64,000 nucleotides of DNA from Fulvia fulva (lineage: Eukaryota > Ascomycota > Dothideomycetes > Mycosphaerellales > Mycosphaerellaceae): positions 3,162,001-3,226,000 of the forward strand of contig NC_063022.1 in NCBI RefSeq assembly GCF_020509005.1, given 5' to 3'. The notes under the pieces are model-generated. The model did not search any database. It was not told where the DNA came from and was given only the letters and a program-made list of their open reading frames with translations. This document shows positions 1 through 10,289 of the stretch, one piece after another; position 1 is the stretch's first letter; each line of letters starts with the position of its first letter. A program made the translations under genes and the position numbers.

Positions 1-868
1 CTTGAGGAGAGACAAGTTGATGAACCGAGGAAAAGAAGCCGTGTTTGTGGGCTACTCAGAAAACACCACAAAACAATGGCTGTTCTGGGATCCCGACATG
101 AAAGCAATAAAAGCGCATAGTCACGTCGACTAGTTTGAGAATGAGAAGGGGGGAGATATAGATCTTGGTATCACCTTCACTAACCAGCCGAGTCGAGCGC
201 CACAGCGCAATCCTGTTGGGAGGAAGCCCTTTGGGGCGAAATTTTCCGATAGGGGATTATCAGAGACACCGTTACGAAGGCCAGGAGAAAATATTGAGGC
301 GGTTTCAACACTGTCGAAGGCCGATAACGGTGGATCTATACAGAACCTACCCAAGTCATCAACACCATAGCAACCGCTGTTTATGCAACTTCCCCCTCCC
401 CTAAAGGACATTGGGGAATACCAGAAGTTTGGAGATCAGGGTACTCTAATGAAAGAAAAAGAAGATGTCGTTCAGTTCGACCCATCCGAACACCTAGCGC
501 CACCTCAGGTTATAGGCAACAAGAGGTCAAGGGGGGACGGAGATGATAACTCTGAAGAGCATGAGGCTAAACACTATAAGGCTCTTATCGCCCAGATGTT
601 CCATCTAGACCCTATAATGAGCTGGGTAGAGGAGATTCTGAACGACGTGGAAGAACATACATTTGCTACTGTTAGGTAGGCCATAGCCTATTAGCAGGAA
701 GTGCCAATTCCAAAGTCCTATAAGGCAGCCGTAGGAGACCCCGAATGGGGACATATATGGAGAGAGGCAATCGAGAACGAACTTATTGCCTTAGCAAGCA
801 ACAACACCTAGGAAGCAGTTGTACCGCCAAAGGGTGCGAATCTAATTACTTCTAGGTGGGTCTTTGAT

Positions 869-1231
869 GTGAAAAGAATGATTAGTGGAGCCATTAAGAA
901 GTTCAAGGCAAGACTAGTTGCAAGAGGGTTTTTACAGAAATATAGGGTTGACTTCGAAGAGACCTTTGCACCTACTGTTAGACATGATACTCTCCGAGTA
1001 TTCATAGCAGTAGTATATAAGAGAGATCTCGAGATGCACCTAGTAGATGTGAATAATGCTTTTACCCAAAGCAGCCTTCTTGAAGACATCTATATGATCC
1101 TACCCCTAGGAGTTGAAGCACCTCCAAACATAGTGTTCAAGGTCCTACGAAGCCTTTATAGGCTTAAGCAAGCAGCTAGAGACTGGAACAAGCTCTATGT
1201 TGCGAAGCTAGAGAAGATTGGATTTACCTAG
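869..1231 (+). pseudogene. Copia-1 reverse transcriptase (RVT_2) open fragment
   Basis: This is the longest open stretch of the Copia-1 reverse transcriptase, 120 residues. It contains the RVT_2 landmarks FKARLVARGF, FAPTVRHDTLR, DVNNAFTQ and LYRLKQAARDWN. It stops at a TAG inside GFT*SQVDPC, where related elements have glutamine, which fits CAG to TAG (CpA to TpA). In-frame sequence continues past the stop to the YMDD box and beyond. It is a decayed element part, not a host gene. Confidence 0.85.
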
Positions 1232-2149
1232 TCCCAGGTAGATCCATGCCTACTTATCTATACGGATAGAGACCTTATAGTCCTTACCTATATGGATGAC
1301 ATACCTATTGCAGCTCCGAAGCTATCAGATGTTCAGTAGTTTAAGGCTAAGCTTAGAAAAGTGTTTAAGATTAAAGATCTTGGTGAACCTACGAAGATCC
1401 TTAGAATAAGGATTACAAGAGACAGGTCCTAAGGCACTTTGAAGCTTGATCAAGGACACTATGTCTACGCTAACTTAGCCAAGATGAACATAGCTAGAGA
1501 GAAGGCTACGCCAACCCACTCACCTATAGAGAGCTACGAGCATTTAGTGCCTACGGCACCTATAGATAAGAGGTGTAACAAACAGGATTACCAGAGCCAC
1601 AATGGTACCTAGATGTGGCTAATAACAATGACAAGGCTAGACTTAGCATTCCCCCTTAGAAGAATTAGCTCATTTGTTGCTGATCCCTCGTAGCAGTATA
1701 TAAAGGCTTTGAAGAAGCTCTCCCGATACCTACGGTCGTACCTAGACCTAGGTCTTATGTATAGAAAGGGAGGGGGCAATCTCTAGGGATACTCGGACTC
1801 TAACTACGCTATGGACAAAGTGGATAGAGTCTCAATTCTAGGATACGTGTGGTTCCTTTGTGGATCACCTATGTCCTAGATGAGTAGGAAGCAGAAGTCT
1901 ATTGCAACATTAACAATGGAAGCTGAGTTTATGGCTATGAACGTAGCCGCAAAGCAGTCACAATTTCTTGCTACTGTCCTTAGGGAAATGCGGTGCCCAG
2001 AACTAGTAGGAAAGAGCTCTTTCTAGCCGAGTATAAGGGCAAGCAAGGGCACTGTTGACGAGCTAAGGCTAGTCAAGCTCATAGGTGACAACTAAGCCGC
2101 TTTGACACTTGTTAAAGATGCCTATGTACATGAAAGGTCAAAGCATATT

Positions 2150-2162
2150 GATGTTGTATATA
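2150..2162 (+). repeat. Target-site duplication of the LINE, left copy
   Basis: GATGTTGTATATA is identical to 5478-5490. It lies in the Copia-1 RNase H coding sequence (IDVVY) and is followed at once by the (GATA)n tail of the LINE. Confidence 0.9.
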
Positions 2163-2180
2163 GATAGATAGATAGATATT
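2160..2180 (-). repeat. (TATC)n tail of the LINE
   Basis: About four GATA units on the plus strand directly next to the left target duplication, so the LINE transcript would end in (TATC)n. A short simple-repeat tail in place of poly(A) is known for I-clade and some Tad-like LINEs. Confidence 0.75.
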
Positions 2181-2360
2181 TCATTAAGCTGTTGTAGTGC
2201 CCTTTGGCCTATGCAGCTATGCTATCTTGTTTTTGTATATATAGAGGGGAAACCGTGTTGGTGAAAACCCCTCCTCCTTCCCGCCTGTCTTTTCCTCCTC
2301 GTTGTCGTCTTAAATTTCCCTTGTTAGGGGTACGCTAGTGTCATGGGCCTGCCCTGATGA

Positions 2361-4391
2361 CTACCCTATCTGCAACCCCCCTCGCTTCCGCCTCTTGTCT
2401 ATCCACTCCTCCGTCTCGCTCGCGAGGCTAAACTGCTGGAGGTATCCCTGCTGTAGTATCCACCGAGAGATTCGGCGAATGTTGCCTTTGTCCCTAATAA
2501 TTGACTTGTAGTCTCTCCTTCCCGCTTGGTGCCTCCAATTTCCCCTGCCTCTCGCCCACTGCGGGCATCGTAGTAGCATATGTTCTGGGTTTTGCGATGG
2601 GTAGCCACACTGGCAGGCTGGGCTATAGATGTCTAGTGCGCGTCTTCTGAACAGGTAGGCCCTTAATCCAATGTGTTCGGACCTGATTTGGATCGCTATG
2701 CTTGCTTCGGCCCTTGTCAGGTCCCTATATAGCTGGTAATTGTGTCTCTGGAAGGCTCGGAGCGCTATCGGGCCTGTTGTCTTAGGGGGCTTCCTTTTCC
2801 AGTCCTGCTCCCATAGGCAGCTCGCTATCTGTTCCGCTAGGTTTTGGGTCTTAGCCTTGCTCCCGCCGGCCTGGCGAGTCCTACGCTCCTCCTCCTTTCG
2901 TGCTAGCCATTCGGTGCTTGTCTGTACGGCCGTAAAGGTCGTAAGGTCATCCTCTTTTTGGCTTGTCCTATATCCTGCCCCTCTCCGGTAGCGGCTTTCT
3001 ATCTTATTCTTTGCCTCCTGGATCGTGGTTTGTGCTAGGTAACCTGTCGTCTTTGCCGCGTATTGAATTCTCATTCCCCGGATGTACTGGCCGATTGGTG
3101 GTATTCCTGTCTCCATTTCTACCGTGCTTGTTGACGTTGTCTTGTATGCGCCTAGTACCCTACGTAGGTTGCCTGCCTGTGTCCTGTTTAGGGGTTGCTC
3201 TATCCGTTTCGGGATCGGCTTGCCTGCGCCTCCTGTTCCCCAAATCTGTGCCCCGTACAACATAGCTGGTCTGACGATCGCCTTATACATTACTCTTGCC
3301 TTGTCGAATGTTGCTCCCCATGTAGATGCCGTAAGCCTCTTTATCGAGGCTTCATTGACTTGCGCTCGACTCTGGGCTTTCTTAATCTGTACATTCCAGC
3401 TTAGCTTCGGGTCGAGCCAGATCCCTAGTACTCGTAGCTCCGCTGATGGCTTGGTCTCGTAGCCTTGGATTCTTACCGCCGCCTTCATATTATGGTGTGT
3501 TCTCGCTTTACTGAAGTGTATAAGTTGGTACTTTTCAGGGGCGAACCGGGCACCATGCTTCTTTGCCCACTCCTCGCATTTCTTGTGCCTATCTTCAAGG
3601 AGGCGACAGTTCTCTTCTGTCGAGTCTGACCAGGCTAGGATGTTTGTATCGTCTACGAACCCCGATGCTGAGGTTTGCGGAGAGGTGAGTAGGGGGATTA
3701 GATCCGACATAAATATTAGAAACAGGATAGGGGAGAGAGTAGATCCCTGAGGTATTCCAGTCTCTGCCTTCACCGGGTCGGACGTGTACCTTCCTAGGAC
3801 TAGGTATGTCGTCCGTTCCTGGAGAAAGGAGAAGACGAACGACGTTGCCCACTGGGGGATGCCTTTCTGCTGTAGGATATGTATTAGCCTTTGGTGTGAG
3901 ACGTTGTCGAAGGCCCCTGCGATGTCGAGGGATAGTAAGGACGCCGCTCGGTTCCTGCCGTAGTGCCAGAGGGTCTGGATTTGCTCCGTAATTAGCTCCA
4001 TTGCTGTTAGTGTCGATCGCTGGCTTCTTCCCCCCATCTGTGTTGCTGGGAGTACGTGGTTGTCCTCGGCAAGCTGCGTAAGTCTCTGGGCTACTATCTT
4101 TTCTAGGACCTTCCCTATCGTATTTAGAAGTGCTATTGGTCTGTACGACTTGGGCTGAGTATAGTCTTCCTTCTGTGGCTTGCGTAGCACTACTGTCATA
4201 GACTCTCTGTACGGCTTCGGGTGATACCCTAGCCGTAGGCACGCGGTAAATAGGTTTGCAAGGCTCGGCGCGATCTCTTCTCTACACTCTTTTAGCAGTA
4301 CGTTTGGTATCCTGTCTGGGCCTGGGGCTTTTCGTCCCTTTAGCTTACTTATGACTCCTGTTACTGTGTTAGGGCTAACCGCCCAATCCAT
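2361..4391 (-). CDS. LINE reverse transcriptase with C-terminal zinc knuckle
   Basis: An open frame of 676 residues. RVT_1 motifs are in order: KAPGPDRIPN (about 21-30), KSYRPIALLN (81-90), LDIAGAFDNVSHQRL (155-169), GIPQGSTLSPILF (212-224) and the catalytic GFVDD (244-248). A CCHC-type knuckle, C-x-C-x(9)-H-x(4)-C, lies near residues 604-620, as in Tad and I-type LINEs. The usual N-terminal EEP endonuclease is missing. The frame upstream of the first ATG runs back to a TAG about 12 codons away. There are no internal stops, in sharp contrast to the surrounding Copia sequence, so the insertion probably postdates the main wave of RIP. The catalytic residues look intact, but target cleavage would need an endonuclease supplied in trans. 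Confidence 0.88.
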   Translation of the reverse strand: MDWAVSPNTVTGVISKLKGRKAPGPDRIPNVLLKECREEIAPSLANLFTACLRLGYHPKPYRESMTVVLRKPQKEDYTQPKSYRPIALLNTIGKVLEKIVAQRLTQLAEDNHVLPATQMGGRSQRSTLTAMELITEQIQTLWHYGRNRAASLLSLDIAGAFDNVSHQRLIHILQQKGIPQWATSFVFSFLQERTTYLVLGRYTSDPVKAETGIPQGSTLSPILFLIFMSDLIPLLTSPQTSASGFVDDTNILAWSDSTEENCRLLEDRHKKCEEWAKKHGARFAPEKYQLIHFSKARTHHNMKAAVRIQGYETKPSAELRVLGIWLDPKLSWNVQIKKAQSRAQVNEASIKRLTASTWGATFDKARVMYKAIVRPAMLYGAQIWGTGGAGKPIPKRIEQPLNRTQAGNLRRVLGAYKTTSTSTVEMETGIPPIGQYIRGMRIQYAAKTTGYLAQTTIQEAKNKIESRYRRGAGYRTSQKEDDLTTFTAVQTSTEWLARKEEERRTRQAGGSKAKTQNLAEQIASCLWEQDWKRKPPKTTGPIALRAFQRHNYQLYRDLTRAEASIAIQIRSEHIGLRAYLFRRRALDIYSPACQCGYPSQNPEHMLLRCPQWARGRGNWRHQAGRRDYKSIIRDKGNIRRISRWILQQGYLQQFSLASETEEWIDKRRKRGGLQIG

Positions 4392-5477
4392 GTCCAGGGC
4401 AAGGAAGGAATCGTATTTAGCAAGCTAGCTACGAGATAAGGTGACAAGTCTTAACCGCGCTTTCCCACTCATCTAGCACCACCGTGTAGCCTCGTTTCGA
4501 GAGGTTAGCCCGGAGCAAAAGCTTCCCTCTACGCCCTCCCTCCCTGTTTGCTCCTTAAGCCAATATCCACCTCCATAGGCCTGAGCCCTTTAGTGCTCTC
4601 TATTGACCGACATGCGCATCCGTCCTCTCGGGCTGTACAGACAGTGTCAGCCGTCGCTGCCAGTGTACACCACGCCCCAGGTTTTGACGCCCTTCGCGTT
4701 ACCGCAGCCTATCTCTAGAAAGCGGCCGTCCATGCCTCGCAGGTCTGCTCGGGGCACACACCACGCCGGGCAGCGTACTCCTTGCGTTTCCACCTACTAA
4801 CCAATATGAAGTTCCTTATCACCCTGCCCTCGATCCTCCCCGATCACAGAACTAATCCACTTGCATTGTACGTCTTTTCCCCGTCCTAACAGCCGTCTTT
4901 TCCTTGCTCAGGCTATCGTCTTTTCCTCGTCGCAATCTACCATGTCAGACTAGGTGCGTTGTGTAGCGGGACAGGCAGTGCCTCAGGCAAAACCCTCGTT
5001 CCCATACCGGGTGTTCAACAGGCCCTTACAGGCTTCGTCGCGTGTCCACCTACCCACCGCATTGCCCGCTGGCAAACACCAGATTGTTTCGTAGTCCGCT
5101 CGACGCCGTTGCATAGTCCGCTCAGTTGTTGTTCTGTAGTCCGCTCGTCCAATGTTCGTCGCTTAGCCCGCTCGGTTTGCGGTCTCCGGAGGTGAAAATT
5201 CTGCACTCATACCAGAGGTGTCCTGTCGAGCGTATAGGCCACGGTTCCGCGCCCTTCTTACACGTAGAAAGAAGAGGGACTCGCTCCCGACACGAGTACA
5301 CGCTCGTCGGATGGTTTTCATACCCGTTTTGCTGGTAGTCCTCTGTTCGCCGCGGCTTCGCCTACGCTACGCGCCCGTCGCGCCCACGACGCTCCAGCGT
5401 GAGAATACTTGGCTCTCTCGTAGCTAGACGAGAGGTTCGTAGCCGACACCACGTACAGGTGATTCTCGTCGTCGACC
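4392..5477 (-). other. 5' segment of the LINE without a recognised domain
   Basis: About 1.1 kb between the reverse-transcriptase start and the 5' junction of the LINE. Base composition is normal, without the TpA excess of the neighbours. Only short frames are present. One minus-strand frame at 5015-5206 (63 codons) overlaps the 23-bp repeats and could be a remnant of ORF1. I find no EEP endonuclease motifs. It may be a 5' UTR plus a truncated ORF1. Confidence 0.45.
5086..5176 (+). repeat. Four degenerate 23-bp tandem repeats
   Basis: Four consecutive units of 22-23 bp share the core TAGTCCGCTC (TAGCCCGCTC in the last). Units start near 5086, 5108, 5131 and 5154. They lie in the 5' part of the LINE. 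Tandem repeats in a 5' UTR could carry promoter function for the element; this is inference from the family. Confidence 0.75.
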
Positions 5478-5490
5478 GATGTTGTATATA
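5478..5490 (+). repeat. Target-site duplication of the LINE, right copy
   Basis: The second copy of GATGTTGTATATA, at the 5' end of the minus-strand LINE. The Copia-1 RNase H frame resumes immediately afterwards. Confidence 0.9.
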
Positions 5491-5665
5491 ACTATGTCAG
5501 ACATCTCTAGTAGTAGAAGAAGATTGTAGTGGACTACTGCTATATAAAGGACATAGCTGCTAATAGGTTAACAAAGCCCCTTAATGGCCAGCAGTTCCAA
5601 AACTTTGTAAGGCAGCTCCAGCTTGCGTAAAGGGATTGTAGGAGACCATGTGGCCTAAGTGGGAG

Positions 5666-5899
5666 TGTTGAGAACATACAGGCCGCAGGACAAGTATATA
5701 GGTGTGGGTGTGTCATGTGATTAGATCACGTGACTAGGGTTTGCCAGCCTATAGGCTGGCAAACATCCGGACACCTAGCATCTACCTACACCAATACCGG
5801 CGATACTGTATATAGATACACGCTATCCCATTAGGTCCTTCTTCGTCTTTTGTGTGATCCGCCGTCTTCCACTACTACGCAACTCGTACCTGTTTAATA
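5666..5899 (+). repeat. 3' LTR of Copia-1
   Basis: It begins TGTTGAGAAC right after the purine tract GTGGGAG and ends CTGTTTAATA (probably originally TTTAACA, the last CA changed to TA). Length is about 234 bp. It contains two adjacent inverted repeats. The right edge at 5899/5900 is defined by the abrupt start of minus-strand Copia-2 RNase H coding sequence. No partner LTR is in the window because the 5' end lies outside. Confidence 0.8.
5712..5764. repeat. Two adjacent palindromes in the Copia-1 LTR
   Basis: The first palindrome has arms GTCATGTGAT (5712-5721) and ATCACGTGAC (5725-5734), one mismatch, with a 3-base spacer. The second is a perfect 26-bp palindrome at 5739-5764 with half-site GTTTGCCAGCCTA. 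CACGTG in the first is an E-box-like core. They may be regulator sites of the LTR promoter or hairpins in the RNA. Confidence 0.85.
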
Positions 5900-7547
5900 G
5901 ATGCCTTATAATCTACTAGTCTACCGAACAGTATAAAGACCTAGCTATTTGAGCTAGTCCTATCATTATTTATACCGTAGGACGCGTCCGATACTCTAAA
6001 GAACTCGTAGTTACTACCGAGGTACTCTAGTTAGCTATAAAGGCCAGTGATATATTTACTAGCGCTATATATAAGGTAGAGGTTCTTAGTCTCTAGGAGA
6101 TAGCGTAAGCACTAATCTATAAGCTTAAGGTGTGTCTTAGTTAGCTTAGTTAGATACTACGATAGTATAGATAAGGAAAAGGCGATGTTAGGCCGCGTAT
6201 ATATAGCGGCGAAGTTAAGGGATCCTATACGTTATTAGTACGTAAGAATAGCGATAGAGGTGGGTTAATAACCCTCTAGAACGGTCTAATTAAGGTGTTA
6301 ATCTACTAGTACTATCGTTTTACGTACATTTGTAGATATACTAAATTTAGCGGCTAGCTTCTTAATGTAGTCTTCTTAAGAGAGCTATAGTAAGCGCTTG
6401 TTTCTATCGCGCGTAACCTTGATTCCTAGGAACTAGGAGAGATTACTAAGCTCGTACATCTCGTACTTAGTAAGTAGCCGCTACTTAATATTAGTAGTAT
6501 AGGCCTTATACTTACGGTAGTAGAGCATAACTAGGTCGTTAACGTAAAAGAAGAACATAACCTTGTTATTATAGTAGATATATTCGGAGTCCGATAGAGG
6601 TACTAGTCTAAGGGAGGCTAGCGTCTCGGTTAGGGAGTTGTACTATAATAAAGGGGACTCCTTTAGACCGTAGAGGGCCTTAACTAGCTTAAGGGCGTAT
6701 CTATAGGATAGCCTGTCGATTCTAGGAGGTGGTTATAGATATATAGTATATAGTAGGTCCGAGTCTAGGAAGGCGTTAACAATATCGAATTGTTCGGCTT
6801 CTAGGTCGAAGCTCGCGGCTATAGTATAGTAGAGGCGGAATATACTTACTAGTAGTATAGCGGCGTATATGTCTAAGTATGTTCCTTATAAATCGCCTCT
6901 TACGTATAGCCTAGCCTTAAAGCTCTTTAGTATACCGTACTCGTCTAGTTTATATTTATATACCTACTTAAGCGGTAGTAGTAGCTAAAGTCCCTCCTCT
7001 TACTAAGTATCCTAATCCTTCTCTTCCTTTATTACCTATCTGAATGTGCCTATTACTAGGGCTTTAGCAAACTCCTTAGCTATAGCTTCGATCTACTATT
7101 AGGAGAAGCGGTGTTTTATAGCGGCTAGGTAGTTAGAAGGTTCGGGCGGAAGGTCATCGCGGTATATAGAGGTAGTAGTATTAACACGCCTTAGAGGGCT
7201 ATTACCTCTTCGTGTAGGGCTTCGATCGCTCTTATCGCGATAGGCGCGTGTTCTAGATCGTATACCGGACATCTAGCCGATAATTATATTAGCGACTATA
7301 ATCTAGTATAGTATATAGTAGAAGTAGGCCGTTCGTAGGCGCTTTCTATTCTCTATAACTATATAGTTAGACTCCTCTAGTATATAGAGCTCTAGCTCTA
7401 GGGGGAAGAGTAGTGTATTAGACGCGTTATATATTAACGCGTCTTCTAGTAGTATAAATATAAATAGATATAGCTCGCGATTAGGGTCCGTGTTACCTAT
7501 AATCTCCTTACGGTCTTCTACGGTAAGGGCATCTATTATCTACTACT
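5900..7547 (-). pseudogene. Copia-2 reverse transcriptase and RNase H, RIP-degraded
   Basis: Translation of the minus strand gives Copia reverse transcriptase followed by RNase H (ASKYITGLYS, VSDASYGINNDRTSS, ILFGRLVDYKAS). The active-site YVDD reads YVND at 6537-6548, which fits a GAC to AAC change in a TpG context. Many TAG/TAA codons interrupt it. It is cut on the left by the Copia-1 LTR and on the right by the Gypsy element. It cannot encode an active enzyme. Confidence 0.8.
7543..7547. repeat. Target-site duplication of Gypsy, left copy
   Basis: CTACT, matching 14764-14768. Five bases is the usual size for Ty3/Gypsy integration. Confidence 0.88.
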
Positions 7548-7731
7548 TGTTACGGGCAGCCCGCGACCCCCTACTATAGCTACGTCGGCCCGGCTAAACC
7601 GCGGACCTTCCGTATCGGGTTAGCGCGGCTTGGCTTTGCTTTATAACTTCGCCGCGCCTCGCGCTCCTCTTTCGTAGCTTCGTAGAATAATAACTATCTC
7701 GTTCGGACCCTATAATACGCGCGCCCTTATA
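7548..7731 (+). repeat. 5' LTR of the Gypsy element
   Basis: It starts TGTTACGGGC and ends CCCTTATA. It differs from the 3' LTR at six positions. Five are TpG/TpA or CpA/TpA differences and one is T/A. Both copies have exactly the same length. Confidence 0.93.
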
Positions 7732-7747
7732 GTTTGTTCTACTACCC

Positions 7748-7770
7748 TACCTAGATCGCGGATCTAGGTA
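7748..7770. repeat. Perfect hairpin just downstream of the Gypsy 5' LTR
   Basis: Arms TACCTAGATC (7748-7757) and GATCTAGGTA (7761-7770) surround GCG. It sits 17 bases after the LTR, where a primer-binding or packaging signal is expected. A role in priming or RNA dimerisation is conjecture. Confidence 0.6.
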
Positions 7771-8099
7771 AGGGACGCGTAATAATAGGAATAGATAGAA
7801 CCGTAGAACTCGAGAACGCGTAGAGTCGTATTAGAATATAGAATACGGTAAGGCGTATAGCGCGTAGATACCTAGAGAACGTAACGTAGCGATATTATTA
7901 GTAGGTGGTCGCGCGCTCGTAGACAGTCAGGATATAGGCACCGTTACGCCTCCCCCGAACCTAGATAACATAACTTTATAAATAGCGAACGGCGGTATAC
8001 TACCGCTACCTAAGCCTAAGGGTAAAAGTAAGTAGCGTACATCTCTTTTCCCCGACCTCTCCTCTTTCCCTTAGAGTTAGATATAGGACGATAACCGGC

Positions 8100-9990
8100 G
8101 GGTCGTAGTAGATACCGGTGTCGCGCTATAACAAGAGATTAATAAAGCTTACTAGAAGGCCTTCGAGCGAGAAGAAGGTAGTAAGATTGACTTTATAGAA
8201 CTGTTCGAGTTCAAGCTCGAAGAGAACCTAGGCGGCGACCTAGACGAGGTGTATCTATTACTCGACGAGGCAGAACACATTCTTATATCCGAATACTAGA
8301 ATGTCACCCTAGACGACCTTACGACCCTTACATCCTAACACCTAAAGACTACCTACGACTTCGTACTACAAGTAGTTAACACGGCGATTACTAAGGGTAG
8401 ACAACTCGATATAATAGAGCGAGCCAACAACCTCTAGAACACCTAGTATACTACGCTATACACCGAATACGACCGTATCTATAAGATGCTACGAAGTGAA
8501 GAGCTTATTATATAGAACATAGTAGTAGATCTTAAGAGTAAGAAGGATTACGACCTAGCTAAGTTATAAGAGCTAGAGAAGAAATATAAGGAAGCTAATA
8601 ACCTATATAAGCAGTTTAGCGAGATCTACGAGAAGGAGAAGAAGAAGGCACAAGATGCTAAGGTAAAGAACTAGGCCCTATAACAAGAAGTCGATGACCT
8701 AAAGGCTCGGCTTAAGGTAGGAGACACTATATAGAACGGAGGTAGGGGCCGCTTAGGCCGCCGACCCTCTCGTTCCCGCCTACGCGAGACCTTACTCGAG
8801 TAGCTATTACGTAGGTATAGCGAAGCTACTAGTAGAGGTGGCGGTAGCGGTAGTAGTAATAACGATAGAGACGACTATAACTATAGTAATAATAGCCGAG
8901 GACGTAATAACGACCGTCCGCGACTAGGACCTAATAATAGTCGTGACTCGAGAATACGTAACACCCGTACCTAGACACTACTAGTTGACCTTCTAGAACG
9001 TCTCTTTACTATTGACCGTACCCTTACTCGCGGTATAGAGATCGGTAAGGGTGTACCTAACCCTAAGTACTTTAAGAACGATAATGACCCTAATTTCGAT
9101 AGCTAGTATAGTAGTGTTCTCCTAAAGCTAACTATAGTAACCTTCCGTACTAAGGCAGATAGTCTACGCTTTATATATAGGTAGACGTAAGGTAATCCTT
9201 AACGAAGCATTAAGCCGAGGATCCCTATGCCTAGATAGTAGTCCTTTAACGAGTTTAAGACTAGAGAAGAGTTATTAGATTAGATGACACGCTAATATAG
9301 TATACGTAATAAAGGAACTAAGGCTATAGTTAATATTGCTACCTATAAGTAAGAACAAGGCGAAACCTTTATAGCCTTCTATATACGCTACTCGAAGTTG
9401 CGCGCCTAGATGTTATAGACCGATAAGACCGAGCTTATACTATTCCGTAACCAACTGAACCGTAAGTACTTTATTAAGACCTTCGGCGACCGCGAAGTCG
9501 ACCGCCGCCTAGACAGTATATAAGACGTTATCGAGGAGTACACCGTACTAGACGAGAGCTTCTACGAGACAGATCGACTATACCCGTAGAAGGAGCGCCC
9601 CCGTAGTAATAGTAACTCGAACGGTAATAGCGGCTAGAATAACTAGAATAATGGTAACGTAGTTACTAGTACCGCTACCGGTATAGTAGGTGCCTTAGTA
9701 TAGCGCCTACTATAGTACGCTAGTACTAAGAAGAAGGAGGATCTACCGACATATCTATAGAACCTACCTACGCTTAACCGTAAGTAGCGCGAAGACCTTA
9801 AGAAGTAGGGTAAGTACTACCGCTACCGTATAGGTTCTTACGTATCAACTAACCCTAAATACCTAATATATAGGTACGATAGCGACTATCGCCTACCGCG
9901 TCTACGTAATACTACGCCGAATCCGAACGCAAACCTTAGTTCCCTAGCTACCGATCCGTAGTAGGGAAATAGTACGACCGCTACCTAAGC
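8100..9990 (+). pseudogene. Gypsy gag-like protein, RIP-degraded
   Basis: One reading phase runs through this stretch with TAA/TAG interruptions. It contains a likely coiled coil (ELEKKYKEANNLYKQFSEIY near 8,570-8,640), a glycine/asparagine/arginine-rich stretch (about 8,830-8,980) and a retrotransposon gag core (GNP, DREVDRRLDSI). Near 9,810 a zinc-knuckle-like motif reads GKYYRYRIGSY, where family members have cysteines. Changing TGC to TAC in a TpG context explains the tyrosines. Gag is in a different phase from pol. Confidence 0.65.
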
Positions 9991-10289
9991 GTAGTAGATA
10001 GCGGTTACCCGAACTTCCTAGGACAGAAAGAGTATAAAATTAAGAGACACGGAATGTAAGAGACGGTAATAGACTATAGTAAGGAGCTTAAGATATCGGT
10101 ATACGTACTAGATAAATAACAGCTAGCTATACACCCTCACATATTGTTACCTATAATAATATAATATAGAAAGGCTCGAGGCCTTATAGATTCTACTTCT
10201 ACCTCTCTCTTTCTTAACTAGAAATTTATACGCAAATACATAATACCCCTGATCCCTTTAACGTAAAGCCGACGACTAATACTAGGAGA

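Larger units (their letters stand above)
2163..5477 (-). mobile_element. LINE (Tad/I-like non-LTR retrotransposon) inserted in Copia-1
   Basis: A 3.3-kb minus-strand insertion bounded by a 13-bp direct repeat, GATGTTGTATATA, at 2150-2162 and 5478-5490. Removing it rejoins the Copia-1 RNase H protein (KHIDVVY before, NYVRHL after). The left end, which is the 3' end of the element, begins with (GATA)n on the plus strand, so the element ends in a (TATC)n simple-repeat tail as in I-clade LINEs, not poly(A). It holds one long reverse-transcriptase ORF (2361-4391) and about 1.1 kb of 5' sequence with a 23-bp tandem repeat. No endonuclease domain is visible upstream of the reverse transcriptase, so the copy is probably 5'-rearranged or internally deleted. 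Confidence 0.88.
1..5899 (+). mobile_element. Copia-1: Ty1/Copia LTR retrotransposon, 5' end outside window, split by a LINE
   Basis: A plus-strand Copia pol remnant. The first 130 bases encode an integrase tail resembling VGYSENTTKQWLFWDPD. A Copia reverse transcriptase follows at about 700-1450, including LVARGFLQKY, SLYRLKQAARDWNKLY and the active-site box YMDD near 1290. RNase H lies at about 1780-2162 (TLTMEAEFMA) and resumes after the LINE at 5491-5640 (DIAANRLTKPLNGQQFQNF). A purine-rich tract (AAGTGGGAG) then leads directly into the 3' LTR at 5666. The frame is broken mainly by TAG/TAA codons where CAG, CAA or TGG is expected. The 5' LTR, gag and most of the integrase must lie to the left of the window. 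The element itself interrupts the RNase H of Copia-2 at 5900. Confidence 0.9.

Noticed and set aside
5666..5899. Solo LTR
   Set aside because: A purine tract and RNase H tail lie directly upstream, so this is the 3' LTR of Copia-1. The flanking five bases (GGGAG and GATGC) do not match.
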